DNA of 33,987 nucleotides from Phycisphaerae bacterium (GTDB lineage Bacteria; Planctomycetota; Phycisphaerae; Phycisphaerales; SM1A02): contig JAEUIU010000067.1 in the NCBI GenBank assembly GCA_016795065.1, positions 1-33,987 on the forward strand, in the 5' to 3' direction. This document shows positions 14,924 to 22,938 of the stretch, piece after piece. Position numbers and translations under genes: made by a program. The number at the start of each line of letters is the position of its first letter. Position 1 is the first letter of the stretch. The notes below the pieces were generated by a model that worked only from the letters and a program-made list of their open reading frames with translations, did not search any database and was not told where the DNA came from.

Positions 14924-16759
14924 TCATTCGGGCTGTTGGGTCGTCGGTCCCTCGGCCGCCTTCGTCGGGGCGCCAAACGCCTTGCGCACTTCCTCTAACA
15001 GTTGGGTCACCTGGAAGGGCTTGAAGAGGAAGCAGTGGAGCCCCTCCTGGCTGCAGCGCACGATCGAGTGGTGCGGGTCGTAGCCGAAGCCGGTCATCAG
15101 GATCACCGGCGTGCGCGGGGCGGATTCCTTCACCGCGCTGAAGACCTCGTAGCCGTTGCGGTCGGGCATGCGCACGTCGCTGACCACCAGGTCAAATGGC
15201 GTTCCGGTGGCCGCCTCGGCTCGGACGCGATCGATGGCAGGACCACCTGACGCGTAGGCGACGACGACGCATCCCTTTTGCTCCAGGACCTCACGGATCG
15301 TCTCGCGGATGCCGCTCTCGTCGTCGGCGACCAGTACGCGCTTGCCCTCGAGGATCGGATCTCGCTCGCCCTCGCGAAGGATCTCCTCGACGCCGAGGAT
15401 CGTCTGTGGTCCGCTCGTGGCGGCCTCGACGCGGTGTCGGACGCTGGAGACGACGTCGAGGATGCGCTCGGCCAGTTCCATGGTGCGGGCATCGGCACCG
15501 TGCTCGATGGCTTCGGCGGCGATGCGGACCTGGTCCAGTGGCGTGGCGATCTCGCCGAGAACGTTCGTCGCCACCCGTCGGTTGGTCGTGCGTCGCTCGA
15601 CGACCAGCATGTCGAGAATGTTCAGGGCCAACGCGACGTAACGGCCGAAGATCTCGGCGCAGAAGCGGTCTTCCTCGTCGAAGGCGTTGGGCCGCTCCGA
15701 TTCGACGTTGAAGACGCCGACGACGCGATCCTGGATGCGAAGCGGGACGGTGAGCGCGCTGCGTGCGTTCGGCAGGCCCTTGAGGTAGAGGGGATCGTGC
15801 TGCGTGTCGGCGCAGATGTATGCGTCGCCGGTGGTCGCCACCACGCCGGAGATGCCGTTGCCTTGGGGGTTGGCGAAGATTTTCTCGCCGATCCCCAGCG
15901 GGGCGAGGCCCGCGCAGAAGACCAGCTCCAACTGCTTTGTCTCGCGATGGAGCAGCCGGAATTCAAAGTGATCCCATCCGAAGACGCTGCGCACGCCGGC
16001 CACGACGCGGCCGTCAAGGAGCTTCAGGCGTTCGGCCGGGTTGATCTTCTCGATGACTTCGGAGTCGAGCCGCAAGAGCTCCGCTCCGGCCATGTCAATC
16101 GCGTCGACCCGTTCCTGGAGGCGTCGACGCTCGGAAACGTCCAGCAGCAGCGCCGCAATCTTCGTCGGGTGTCCCTGCGGATCCGGTTCGAGGCCGGTGG
16201 CAACGACGTCGTAGGCGCTACTTCCGACCCGGAATCCGCGGCGCTCGAATTGCCCTTCGGCCAGGGAAAGAAGTCCGCTCCTCGTCGATCGAAGGAGGTC
16301 GAGGCAGATGTCGACCAGGCGCCGGAGGGTTTCCGCGCTCTGGGCCGCCAACTCCTGGTTCATCCAAGTCACTTCGCCCTGCAGGTCGACGATGCCGACG
16401 CCTTGCCCAAGTCCCTCCAAGACCTTCGTTGCGGTGGTCTCAGAGAGGAGGGCGGCCGAACCGTTGGCGAGTGGTGGCGCCAAGAGCAAACTCAGCGCGA
16501 CGGCCCGGCCGGTGGGCGTGGCCGCATCGATGAGATCCACCGACTCGCCGAGTCGTGCCCGCAAGGCGTCATCGAGCGTGATGCCGGGAGGAAGTATGAG
16601 CCGAGGTCGCAGGGGGGCCATGGGTGGCCAGAGAGGCGGGCCTTCGGGCAATGGGAGGTCGGAGTCGGCGATCGGTCCGTCGAGCGCGTCGGCTCCATCG
16701 GGAAGCTCCCCGAAGGCGTGAGAAGCATACCCCGCCGGCGCGGGTGAGGCGGCCAGCAT
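14924..16759 (-). CDS. PAS-GAF-receiver signalling protein with histidine-less kinase remnant
   Basis: The 611-residue protein has an N-terminal proline-rich region (1-60), a PAS-like domain (about 110-210, with GLGQGVGIVDLQGEVTWMNQ), a GAF domain (about 228-385, with VVGVFNVESERPNAFDEEDR), a helical segment (390-445), and a receiver domain (474-595). The receiver has the acidic pair D479-D480, phosphoacceptor D528 in LVVSDVRMPDRNGYE, T556 and K580, so it should accept phosphate. The helical segment contains LGEIATPLDQVRIAAEA, which resembles a HisKA box (SHELRTPL) but has Gly402 at the histidine position. No ATPase domain follows. It is therefore not a working kinase in itself, and probably integrates PAS/GAF ligand signals with phosphorylation by a separate kinase. 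The N-terminus is uncertain; Met47 is an alternative. Confidence 0.82.
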   Translation of the reverse strand: MLAASPAPAGYASHAFGELPDGADALDGPIADSDLPLPEGPPLWPPMAPLRPRLILPPGITLDDALRARLGESVDLIDAATPTGRAVALSLLLAPPLANGSAALLSETTATKVLEGLGQGVGIVDLQGEVTWMNQELAAQSAETLRRLVDICLDLLRSTRSGLLSLAEGQFERRGFRVGSSAYDVVATGLEPDPQGHPTKIAALLLDVSERRRLQERVDAIDMAGAELLRLDSEVIEKINPAERLKLLDGRVVAGVRSVFGWDHFEFRLLHRETKQLELVFCAGLAPLGIGEKIFANPQGNGISGVVATTGDAYICADTQHDPLYLKGLPNARSALTVPLRIQDRVVGVFNVESERPNAFDEEDRFCAEIFGRYVALALNILDMLVVERRTTNRRVATNVLGEIATPLDQVRIAAEAIEHGADARTMELAERILDVVSSVRHRVEAATSGPQTILGVEEILREGERDPILEGKRVLVADDESGIRETIREVLEQKGCVVVAYASGGPAIDRVRAEAATGTPFDLVVSDVRMPDRNGYEVFSAVKESAPRTPVILMTGFGYDPHHSIVRCSQEGLHCFLFKPFQVTQLLEEVRKAFGAPTKAAEGPTTQQPE

Positions 16760-16831
16760 TCGCTCCCGCAGGCGCCGCTAACCACCGACATGCGGATTCC
16801 GCTGCACGCTCTTCCTCCACCTTGGACGGGG

Positions 16832-16837
16832 TACGAT
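16832..16837 (+). promoter_or_regulatory. Candidate -10 element for the ABC export operon
   Basis: TACGAT lies 9 nt before GTG 16847. It is identical to the hexamer before prmC and supports GTG 16847 as start of the ATPase gene. Confidence 0.4.
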
Positions 16838-16846
16838 CCCGCCCTC

Positions 16847-17887
16847 GTGACCTCGGCTTCGCCACCCACTCCGCCGCCTTCACCACGGTCGCCCGTCGAG
16901 ATGCCCGCCATCCCGGTCCCGGGGAAGGGGAATCGCACCGATCTCACGGTCGTGGCGACGGGGATCTCGAAGCGATTCGGCCGGGTTGAGGCGGTGCGCG
17001 GTCTGACCTTCTCTGTTCCAGCAGCCTGTGTCTGCGGCCTGCTGGGCCCTAACGGGGCTGGGAAGACGACCACCATTCGCATGCTGGCCGGACTCTTGGT
17101 CCCAGACGAAGGGACGCTGCGCGTGGCCGGCGTCGACATCGCCCGCGAAGCCGACACGGCCCGCCGCCGGATTGGCTACCTCCCCGAGTCAGCACCGGTC
17201 CATCCCGAACTGCGGACCTCGGAGTTCCTTCGATATCGAGCCGACCTCATCGGTCTTTCCCGCGCCGAGGCCCGCGTCGCCATCGACCGCTCGGTGGCCG
17301 CCTGCGAGCTTGAACCGGTGTACGGAAGGCTGGTCGGGGCCCTCAGCAAGGGCTATCGCCAACGAGTCGGTGTGGCGGCGGCGATTCTGGGGGATCCGCG
17401 GCTGGTGATCCTCGATGAGCCCTCGGTCGGCCTCGACCCACACCAGCTTCGAGCCTTTCGATCGCTCCTCCGCACGTTGGGGCGCGAGCGGACCGTCCTC
17501 CTCTCCAGCCACATCCTGGCCGAGATCGAGGCGGTCTGTGACGCGGCGATCCTGATTGCCGGCGGCCGACTGGTCGCGGAGGGTCCGATCGAGGCCTTGC
17601 GCGCCCAGGGAAGCGATCGCTACATCATCGAGGCGAAGGGATCCGACGCTCGCGTCGCCCTGTCCGAGATCGATGGCCTGGGAGCCCTCACGGACGAACT
17701 GTTAGGGGACGGCTGGACCCGCCTCGGTGCCGAGGCGGTCGATGGCGTCGATCGCCGCGAGACCATTGCCGCGACGCTTGCCCGGCGCGGCCTGGCGGTG
17801 CGCGAGATCCGCCGCGAGCGGCCAACACTCGAGTCCCTCTTCATCCGCTCGACGCGTAGCGCCGCGCCCGCCGGAGACCGTTCCTGA
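16847..17887 (+). CDS. ABC transporter ATP-binding protein, GldA-like
   Basis: The 346-residue product has a full ABC ATPase core: Walker A GPNGAGKTTTIRMLAG, Q-loop region IGYLPESAPVHPELRTSEFL, signature LSKGYRQRVGVAAAIL, Walker B LVILDEPSVGLDPHQ and switch histidine in LLSSHILAEIEAVCD. A C-terminal regulatory-like domain of about 90 residues follows, as in CcmA/NatA/GldA ATPases of ABC-2 exporters. It powers the permease encoded next; the stop TGA overlaps the following ATG (TGATG), so translation is probably coupled. GTG at 16847 is chosen because TACGAT sits 9 nt upstream. ATG at 16790 would add a proline-rich tail, and ATG at 16901 would remove the linker. The family call is firm; the transported substrate is unknown. 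Confidence 0.9.
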   Translation: MTSASPPTPPPSPRSPVEMPAIPVPGKGNRTDLTVVATGISKRFGRVEAVRGLTFSVPAACVCGLLGPNGAGKTTTIRMLAGLLVPDEGTLRVAGVDIAREADTARRRIGYLPESAPVHPELRTSEFLRYRADLIGLSRAEARVAIDRSVAACELEPVYGRLVGALSKGYRQRVGVAAAILGDPRLVILDEPSVGLDPHQLRAFRSLLRTLGRERTVLLSSHILAEIEAVCDAAILIAGGRLVAEGPIEALRAQGSDRYIIEAKGSDARVALSEIDGLGALTDELLGDGWTRLGAEAVDGVDRRETIAATLARRGLAVREIRRERPTLESLFIRSTRSAAPAGDRS

Positions 17888-20691
17888 TGCGACCGCTTCG
17901 GGCGATCCTGAGGCGCGAGCTGTTGGCGACCTTCGCCACACCGGTCGCGTACGTCACGATGGGTCTCGTCGCCACGCTGTTGGGGGCGATCTTCGCGGTG
18001 ACGACTCTTCGCACCGGGGAGCCCGCGAGCCTGCGGGCGGTCCTTCTTGCGGCGGGGTGGATGCTTCTCGCCGCGGCGCCGGCCATCGCCATGCGTTCCT
18101 TCAGCGAGGAGTTTCGACAAGGGACATGGGAAACGCTCCTCGCGGCACCGATTCGACCTTGGCACGCGGTGCTTGGGAAGTTCCTTTCCGGTGCGATACT
18201 CATCGCCTCGCTTGTCGTGCTCCCGGCGATCGCCTGCGGCCTCGTCCTCGAGCTCTACGCCAATCCGGATTGGGGCGAAATCGCCTCGGGTGTCGGCGGC
18301 CTGGTGCTCGCCGGCACCGCTTTCCTGGCGATCGGGATCTTGGCTTCGACCCTCACCGCGAACCAGCTCGTCGCGTTTCTCGTCCCCGTCTTCGCCCTCT
18401 TCGCGGTGGCATTGGGCGGTCGCGTGCTGGCCTCGGCCGTGCCCGCCGAATGGGCACCGCTGGCCTTCGGGCTCGACCCCCTTCGGCGCGTCGAGGATTT
18501 CGTCCTTGGCCTGGTCGACACCGCCAACATCGTCTACTTCGTTGCGGTGACCGCGGCGGCGCTCGCCGTGGCGAGCGTATCGTTAGGAAGCATTCGTGAG
18601 GGCGGCTTCGGCGGCCGTTCGCGACACGGGGTGACCCGCTTCCTGGCCCGGGTCGAGAGTTTCCTCTTCGCCTGTGGCGCGTTCGTCGCGGCGCTGGCGA
18701 TTGCGGCGCTCTGCGCACGCCCGTCGCTGCGGGCCGAGTTCGACGCGACGAAGACGCGCGCCTATACGCTCTCCGAGGCGACCACTTCCATGGTTGCCGG
18801 GCTGAAGGGAGATTGGCGGATCGCCGTCTTGGTCAGTGAGGATCGCGCCGATCCGGCCGCGCTGCGCCGCCTCGACGAGGTGCTTGATCGCATGTCGTCG
18901 GCGAACCCCTTCTTCGTGACCGAGCGGATCGACCCTGACGATCCGGCTGCCAGCAACGCCTACGAGGCGCTCCTCGAGCACCTCACGGCTGCCAACCGGG
19001 CGACGATTGACCGCTGGGAGCCCGCGCTCGAACGGGCCTTCGCGGGCTACCAATCGCTCAAGTCCTTCGCTCGGACCGAACTGCCGTCGCTGCGCACGCT
19101 CATCGGAACGCTGGACCCCAACGATCCGTCCCGCGAGCAAGTCGCCCGCATCGCAGCAGGGCTTGCCCAACTCACCGAACTGGATGGGGCGACGGGACAG
19201 GGCTTCGTCGACGCGGTGCGCGAACTCCTTCGCACGGCGGCGGACCGTCCCCTCCCGGATTGGGATGGCGCCCGCTCGGCGCTGGTGGCCAACGATCGGC
19301 TCTGGTCCGACCAGTTCGCCGCTGCGGCGGCTCTCTTCGGCCAATGGGCGCGAAACGCCTCGCTTGCTCCCGCGCTGCGCGGATTCGCCCGCGATGCGGA
19401 AGCACGCTACGAGGCCCAGGCCAAGGAACGCCGCGCCGAACAGTACGAATTGGAGGAACTGCCGCCCTTGGAGATCGGCGAGATCGGCCGGGTGATCGGC
19501 GCGGGCGAGGCAGCGATCGTCATGGGCCCAAGCGGCGCCGTGGCGGTGCCCTCTTGGCAGATCGTGCCGGCCCACTCCGCCGGCGGAGGCCGGGCGACCC
19601 TTGGCTTTGATGTGGCCGGGCGCGCGGAGCAGGTTCTCGCCGGCGCGGTGCGTTCGCTGACCATCACCACGATGCCGATGGTCCTCTTCGTCCATGCCGA
19701 GCCGACCTCGGTCCTTGCCCGGAGTCAGGACCACAACGATGTGGCCGCGATGGCCGACGCCCTTCGAACCGCCCGTTATGTGGTGCGCGAGTGGTCGGTC
19801 GTTGCGGAAGATCGACCAGCACCGCCGCGCGGGCAACGCGCGGTTTGGGTGGTCGTGCCGCCCCTCAAACGCGAGGGGCTCCAGACCTCCGACCGCGAGA
19901 AGCGACTGATCGACGCCACGCAACGCCTCATCGCCGACGGTGAGCCGGTCCTCGTCACCTTTGCCCGCAATCTCCTGCCGCTCTTCGGACAGAAGGACCC
20001 CTGGGATGCGGTGGCGACGAAACTCGGCATTGCCGTCGAGACCGGCAAGGTCATCCTCGAACTCGTGCCGCTCTCGGAGGATCGCAGCGAAATCCAGCCT
20101 TGGCAGGCGATCGAACACGCCGAGCGCAGCCATCCGATTGGAGCGGCGCTTGACGGGCAGACCGCCGTGCTCAACCACCCGACGCCGATGTCGATCCTGC
20201 CGGGAACCGTCGGTGCCCACGTGATCTCATCGGTCGAGCCCCAGTCGGACCGATGGATCGAGGATGACTGGCGTGAGGACTCCCGATCGACGCGAGAGGT
20301 GCCGGCCGCGAAGCGATTTGAACAGCCTCAGCCGGTGGTCATCGCCACCGCCGGGACCGAGCCGACCACGGGCCGCATCCGCCGATCGGTTGCCGTCGGG
20401 AGCGGGGGGTGGCTCTTGTCGACGATCGCCGACGTGACCCAATCGTTAGGTGGTAGCCGCTTCACCATCGCCAATCCGGGCAATCGTGAGCTTCTGCTCG
20501 CCTCAGTCGCCTGGCTCAGCGGCGAAGAGGCGCTCGTTGCCGGAGGTGGCACAGGGCGCGAGGTTTCGCGGGTCGCCGTCGTCAGCGACGGAGCCCGGGG
20601 CGCCTGGCTGGCGGTCCTTGGCTTGGGCATGCCCGGCGGCATCGCAGCTCTTGGCATCGCGGTCTGGTTCCGCCGGCGAGGCGATCACTGA
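17887..20691 (+). CDS. ABC-2 permease fused to GldG-like auxiliary domain
   Basis: This 934-residue protein joins two usual partners. Residues about 1-245 form an ABC-2 permease with six helices (for example VAYVTMGLVATLLGAIFAV, LIASLVVLPAIACGLVLEL and LVAFLVPVFALFAVALGG) and the conserved SFSEEFRQGTWETLLAAPI. From about 255 a further helix (FLFACGAFVAALAIAAL) leads into the GldG/ABC_transp_aux-type extracytoplasmic domain, with RAEFDATKTRAYTLSEAT. A long charged helical insert (about 350-520) follows, then a domain with VVPPLKREGLQTSDREKRL. A C-terminal helix (WLAVLGLGMPGGIAALGIAV) precedes a short basic tail. In Bacteroidetes the GldA/F/G complex is required for gliding; planctomycetes carry the same set without proven gliding, so the role is open. 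Overlap with the ATPase and proximity to the DUF4340 gene mark an operon. Confidence 0.85.
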   Translation: MRPLRAILRRELLATFATPVAYVTMGLVATLLGAIFAVTTLRTGEPASLRAVLLAAGWMLLAAAPAIAMRSFSEEFRQGTWETLLAAPIRPWHAVLGKFLSGAILIASLVVLPAIACGLVLELYANPDWGEIASGVGGLVLAGTAFLAIGILASTLTANQLVAFLVPVFALFAVALGGRVLASAVPAEWAPLAFGLDPLRRVEDFVLGLVDTANIVYFVAVTAAALAVASVSLGSIREGGFGGRSRHGVTRFLARVESFLFACGAFVAALAIAALCARPSLRAEFDATKTRAYTLSEATTSMVAGLKGDWRIAVLVSEDRADPAALRRLDEVLDRMSSANPFFVTERIDPDDPAASNAYEALLEHLTAANRATIDRWEPALERAFAGYQSLKSFARTELPSLRTLIGTLDPNDPSREQVARIAAGLAQLTELDGATGQGFVDAVRELLRTAADRPLPDWDGARSALVANDRLWSDQFAAAAALFGQWARNASLAPALRGFARDAEARYEAQAKERRAEQYELEELPPLEIGEIGRVIGAGEAAIVMGPSGAVAVPSWQIVPAHSAGGGRATLGFDVAGRAEQVLAGAVRSLTITTMPMVLFVHAEPTSVLARSQDHNDVAAMADALRTARYVVREWSVVAEDRPAPPRGQRAVWVVVPPLKREGLQTSDREKRLIDATQRLIADGEPVLVTFARNLLPLFGQKDPWDAVATKLGIAVETGKVILELVPLSEDRSEIQPWQAIEHAERSHPIGAALDGQTAVLNHPTPMSILPGTVGAHVISSVEPQSDRWIEDDWREDSRSTREVPAAKRFEQPQPVVIATAGTEPTTGRIRRSVAVGSGGWLLSTIADVTQSLGGSRFTIANPGNRELLLASVAWLSGEEALVAGGGTGREVSRVAVVSDGARGAWLAVLGLGMPGGIAALGIAVWFRRRGDH

Positions 20692-20717
20692 TCGTCGAGC
20701 AAACGAACGCCCTCACC

Positions 20718-22070
20718 ATGCGCATCTTCCGAACCATGCTCGTCTGGACCATCGCCGCCGCCGCCGCGGGAGGCTGGTGGTTCCTGCGCGGCGCGACGAG
20801 CGTGACGTTCGCCGATCACAACGCGATCGCCGTCTTCGCCGGACCGAAGGCGATCGACCCAGAGCGGATTACCTCGCTTCGACTGGAGCGGGGAGCCGAT
20901 CGGGGCGCGAGCCGCGCGTTCGTCCTGAAGCGTCAGGGCGAGACGTGGATGCAGGTCGAGCCGTTTCCTGCGGAGCTCGACGGCTATTCGGCCCGACAAC
21001 TCCTGAGCCAAGCTGCCTCGCTTGTCGCGGTGCGAGAGATTCCCGACGCGGACGGCCCCGAATCGGCGGCACCGGCTGCGGTCCTCACGCTCGATGGGGA
21101 TGGCGTTCAACACCGCATCGAGTTCCTCCGCCGCGGCGTGGCCGGACGGGCGTGGCTTCAGGTCGACGGCAAGCGCTACGTTACGGAGTCCAGCCTCTAT
21201 GAGCGGGCCGTCGAGATGGACCCGAAGGAATGGCGCTCGCGATCGCTCTTTCCCGAATCGCTTGGTCGAATCGAACGCATTCGTCGGATCAGTCGCGAAG
21301 GAACGATCCAGTTGGAACGCTCGGGCGAGCGCTGGTCGATGGTCTCACCGATCCGTACCCGCGCTGACCGGGCTCGCGTCGAGGAGCTCGTCGCGGCCAT
21401 TGGCAAAAGTCGCTCGGACGGGTTCATCTTTGACCAACCGACGAATCTCGAACCCTTCGGCCTCGCCGCACCGATCCGCACGCTCGCTGTCGACTATGCC
21501 ACCAGCGCCGGAGGCACAACAACGACGCGGACCCTTCTCATCGGCGCTCCGCTAGGCGTCGGGAGTGACGATTGTTACGCGATGATCGAAGGGATCCCGA
21601 CCGTCGTGCGACTCTCCGGCCAGACGCGCGACGTCTTGCTTCCTCCCGATGCGCTGCTCGTCGACCCGACCGCCACATCGGCACGGCCCGCAGACGTGAA
21701 GCGCATCGAGATCAGGACCAAGGACGCCTCCCTCGAGCTGGTGCGATCGCTCGACCAGTGGACCGTTGCCCCGATCGACGGCGGGGTAGCGGGAGCCGCG
21801 CTCGTGGCCCAGACACCCGCGGTCGAGGCCCTCCTGAGCGCCCTGTGCGTTGCCCGGGCACCGGAAATGTCCTTCGCCGGATTCCCCAAGGATCTCGAGG
21901 TGGCGACGGTTCTTCTCTTCGGCTTCGACGGCAAGCCGCTGGACATCGTGCGCGTCGCCCGTGACACGAAGTCGTCGCGGTGGGGCTTCGACAACGGCGA
22001 GGGTGCGCTGCGCGTGCATCCTGCCGCCATGGACGTCCCGTTAGGTCTTGCCGCCTTCACCGGCGGCTGA
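20718..22070 (+). CDS. DUF4340-type membrane-anchored protein of Gld-like exporter
   Basis: The 450-residue product has one N-terminal helix (MLVWTIAAAAAGGWWFL) and a long extracytoplasmic part made of repeated beta segments. These include ISREGTIQLERSGERWSMVS followed by IRTRADRARVEELVAAI, and EPFGLAAPIRTLAVDYATSA, which is the DUF4340 pattern. A second related segment (VKRIEIRTKDASLELVRSLD) suggests two DUF4340-like units. DUF4340 proteins regularly follow GldG-like genes, and here the ATG is 27 bp after the fused permease gene, which supports one operon and one complex. Its biochemical job is not known; a scaffold or substrate-binding role outside the membrane is plausible. The last 30 bp overlap the end of the convergent protease gene. 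Confidence 0.8.
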   Translation: MRIFRTMLVWTIAAAAAGGWWFLRGATSVTFADHNAIAVFAGPKAIDPERITSLRLERGADRGASRAFVLKRQGETWMQVEPFPAELDGYSARQLLSQAASLVAVREIPDADGPESAAPAAVLTLDGDGVQHRIEFLRRGVAGRAWLQVDGKRYVTESSLYERAVEMDPKEWRSRSLFPESLGRIERIRRISREGTIQLERSGERWSMVSPIRTRADRARVEELVAAIGKSRSDGFIFDQPTNLEPFGLAAPIRTLAVDYATSAGGTTTTRTLLIGAPLGVGSDDCYAMIEGIPTVVRLSGQTRDVLLPPDALLVDPTATSARPADVKRIEIRTKDASLELVRSLDQWTVAPIDGGVAGAALVAQTPAVEALLSALCVARAPEMSFAGFPKDLEVATVLLFGFDGKPLDIVRVARDTKSSRWGFDNGEGALRVHPAAMDVPLGLAAFTGG

Positions 22071-22892
22071 TGCGGGCGCCGACGGGCGAGGGTCAATTGC
22101 AAACCACAGCGCATCGTTGACGTAGGCCCGCAGGTAGGCTTCGGTGATTTCGATATCACTTGCCGCGCTATTGCTGTTACGCACCAGAAACACACGTTGC
22201 CCGGGAGTCGCCTCATCGGGGCGATGTCCAACCAGCAGGACGCTGTGCCCATCGAAGACGTCGGCGGGATCGGCCCAGCCGAGTCGCTTGCCCTGCCAAG
22301 AAGCGGCTTTCGGCCAGCGCATCCCGGCGCAGACCGGAAGGCCAGCATCGAGCGTGGCCACGATCGACGCGATCTCTTGGTCGCTCAGGCCCGTGGTGAC
22401 GTTCCATGCCTTGATCCACGTGACGCGCCACTGGCCATTCGAGGTGGGGGAGAGGACCGCGCGGGCGCTTTCCATCGCGGACTTGTCCGGCACGAGGGCC
22501 GCGTCGAACTCCTTCGCGTATGGGCAATCACTCTCCGGGCAGATGCCATGCCGGCGGAAGCCCGCTTCGAGATCGGAGAAGAACCCGCCGTCGGCCCGCG
22601 CGCCGATCGCGTCATTCGACGCCCAGTTCAGGAACTCGACGCTCAGGCGCGTCGCCTTCCCCTCATGGCGGGCGAGGGCGAACTCGAGCGCCTGCGTGAC
22701 CGCGAAGACCGAGCAGGTGCCGCGCGGACCCTGATCACGGGGTTCGAGCTTCCACGTGGCGAGCTGCGGTCGAAGGTCGGCGCTTCCGGTGACCGTTGGG
22801 GCCGATGTCGTCGCGTTCGGCGCGACGGTCTGGCCAAGAGCGAGGAGGACGGCCAGCAGGACGGCGCGGCTTGGCAGGAAGGGCGTCGGCAT
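22041..22892 (-). CDS. Secreted papain-like (C1) cysteine protease
   Basis: The 283-residue protein starts with a signal peptide (AVLLAVLLALGQTVAP) and a short Thr/Ser linker. The catalytic core resembles family C1: the oxyanion Gln54 in RDQGPRGTC with Cys60 in GTCSVFAVTQALEFAL, the following LSVEFLNWASND, then His216 in FDGHSVLLVGH and Asn239 in VFLVRNSNSA. Q-C-H-N order and spacing fit a working papain-type peptidase. There is no obvious long propeptide, so activation may differ from papain precursors. It would act in the periplasm or outside. TACCCT lies 6 nt before the ATG. It ends convergently inside the DUF4340 gene and is separated from ribD by 46 bp. Function beyond proteolysis cannot be inferred. 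Confidence 0.8.
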   Translation of the reverse strand: MPTPFLPSRAVLLAVLLALGQTVAPNATTSAPTVTGSADLRPQLATWKLEPRDQGPRGTCSVFAVTQALEFALARHEGKATRLSVEFLNWASNDAIGARADGGFFSDLEAGFRRHGICPESDCPYAKEFDAALVPDKSAMESARAVLSPTSNGQWRVTWIKAWNVTTGLSDQEIASIVATLDAGLPVCAGMRWPKAASWQGKRLGWADPADVFDGHSVLLVGHRPDEATPGQRVFLVRNSNSAASDIEITEAYLRAYVNDALWFAIDPRPSAPASAAGEGGKT

Positions 22893-22898
22893 GCGAAC

Positions 22899-22904
22899 AG
22901 GGTA
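22899..22904 (-). promoter_or_regulatory. Candidate -10 element for papain-like protease
   Basis: The reverse strand reads TACCCT, 6 nt before the ATG at 22892. It is a weaker match than the others but at the distance expected for leaderless initiation. Confidence 0.3.
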
Positions 22905-22938
22905 ACGACAGGGCGGGTGTCACCGTCGGTGACTGTTG

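Noticed and set aside
15278..16747. 489-codon open frame on the plus strand
   Set aside because: It lies wholly opposite the PAS-GAF-receiver gene, which has clear domains. GC-rich coding DNA gives long antisense open frames, and this one has no motif.
18583..20220. 545-codon open frame on the minus strand
   Set aside because: It is antisense to the permease-GldG fusion and its translation is Arg/Gly/His-rich without any recognisable domain.
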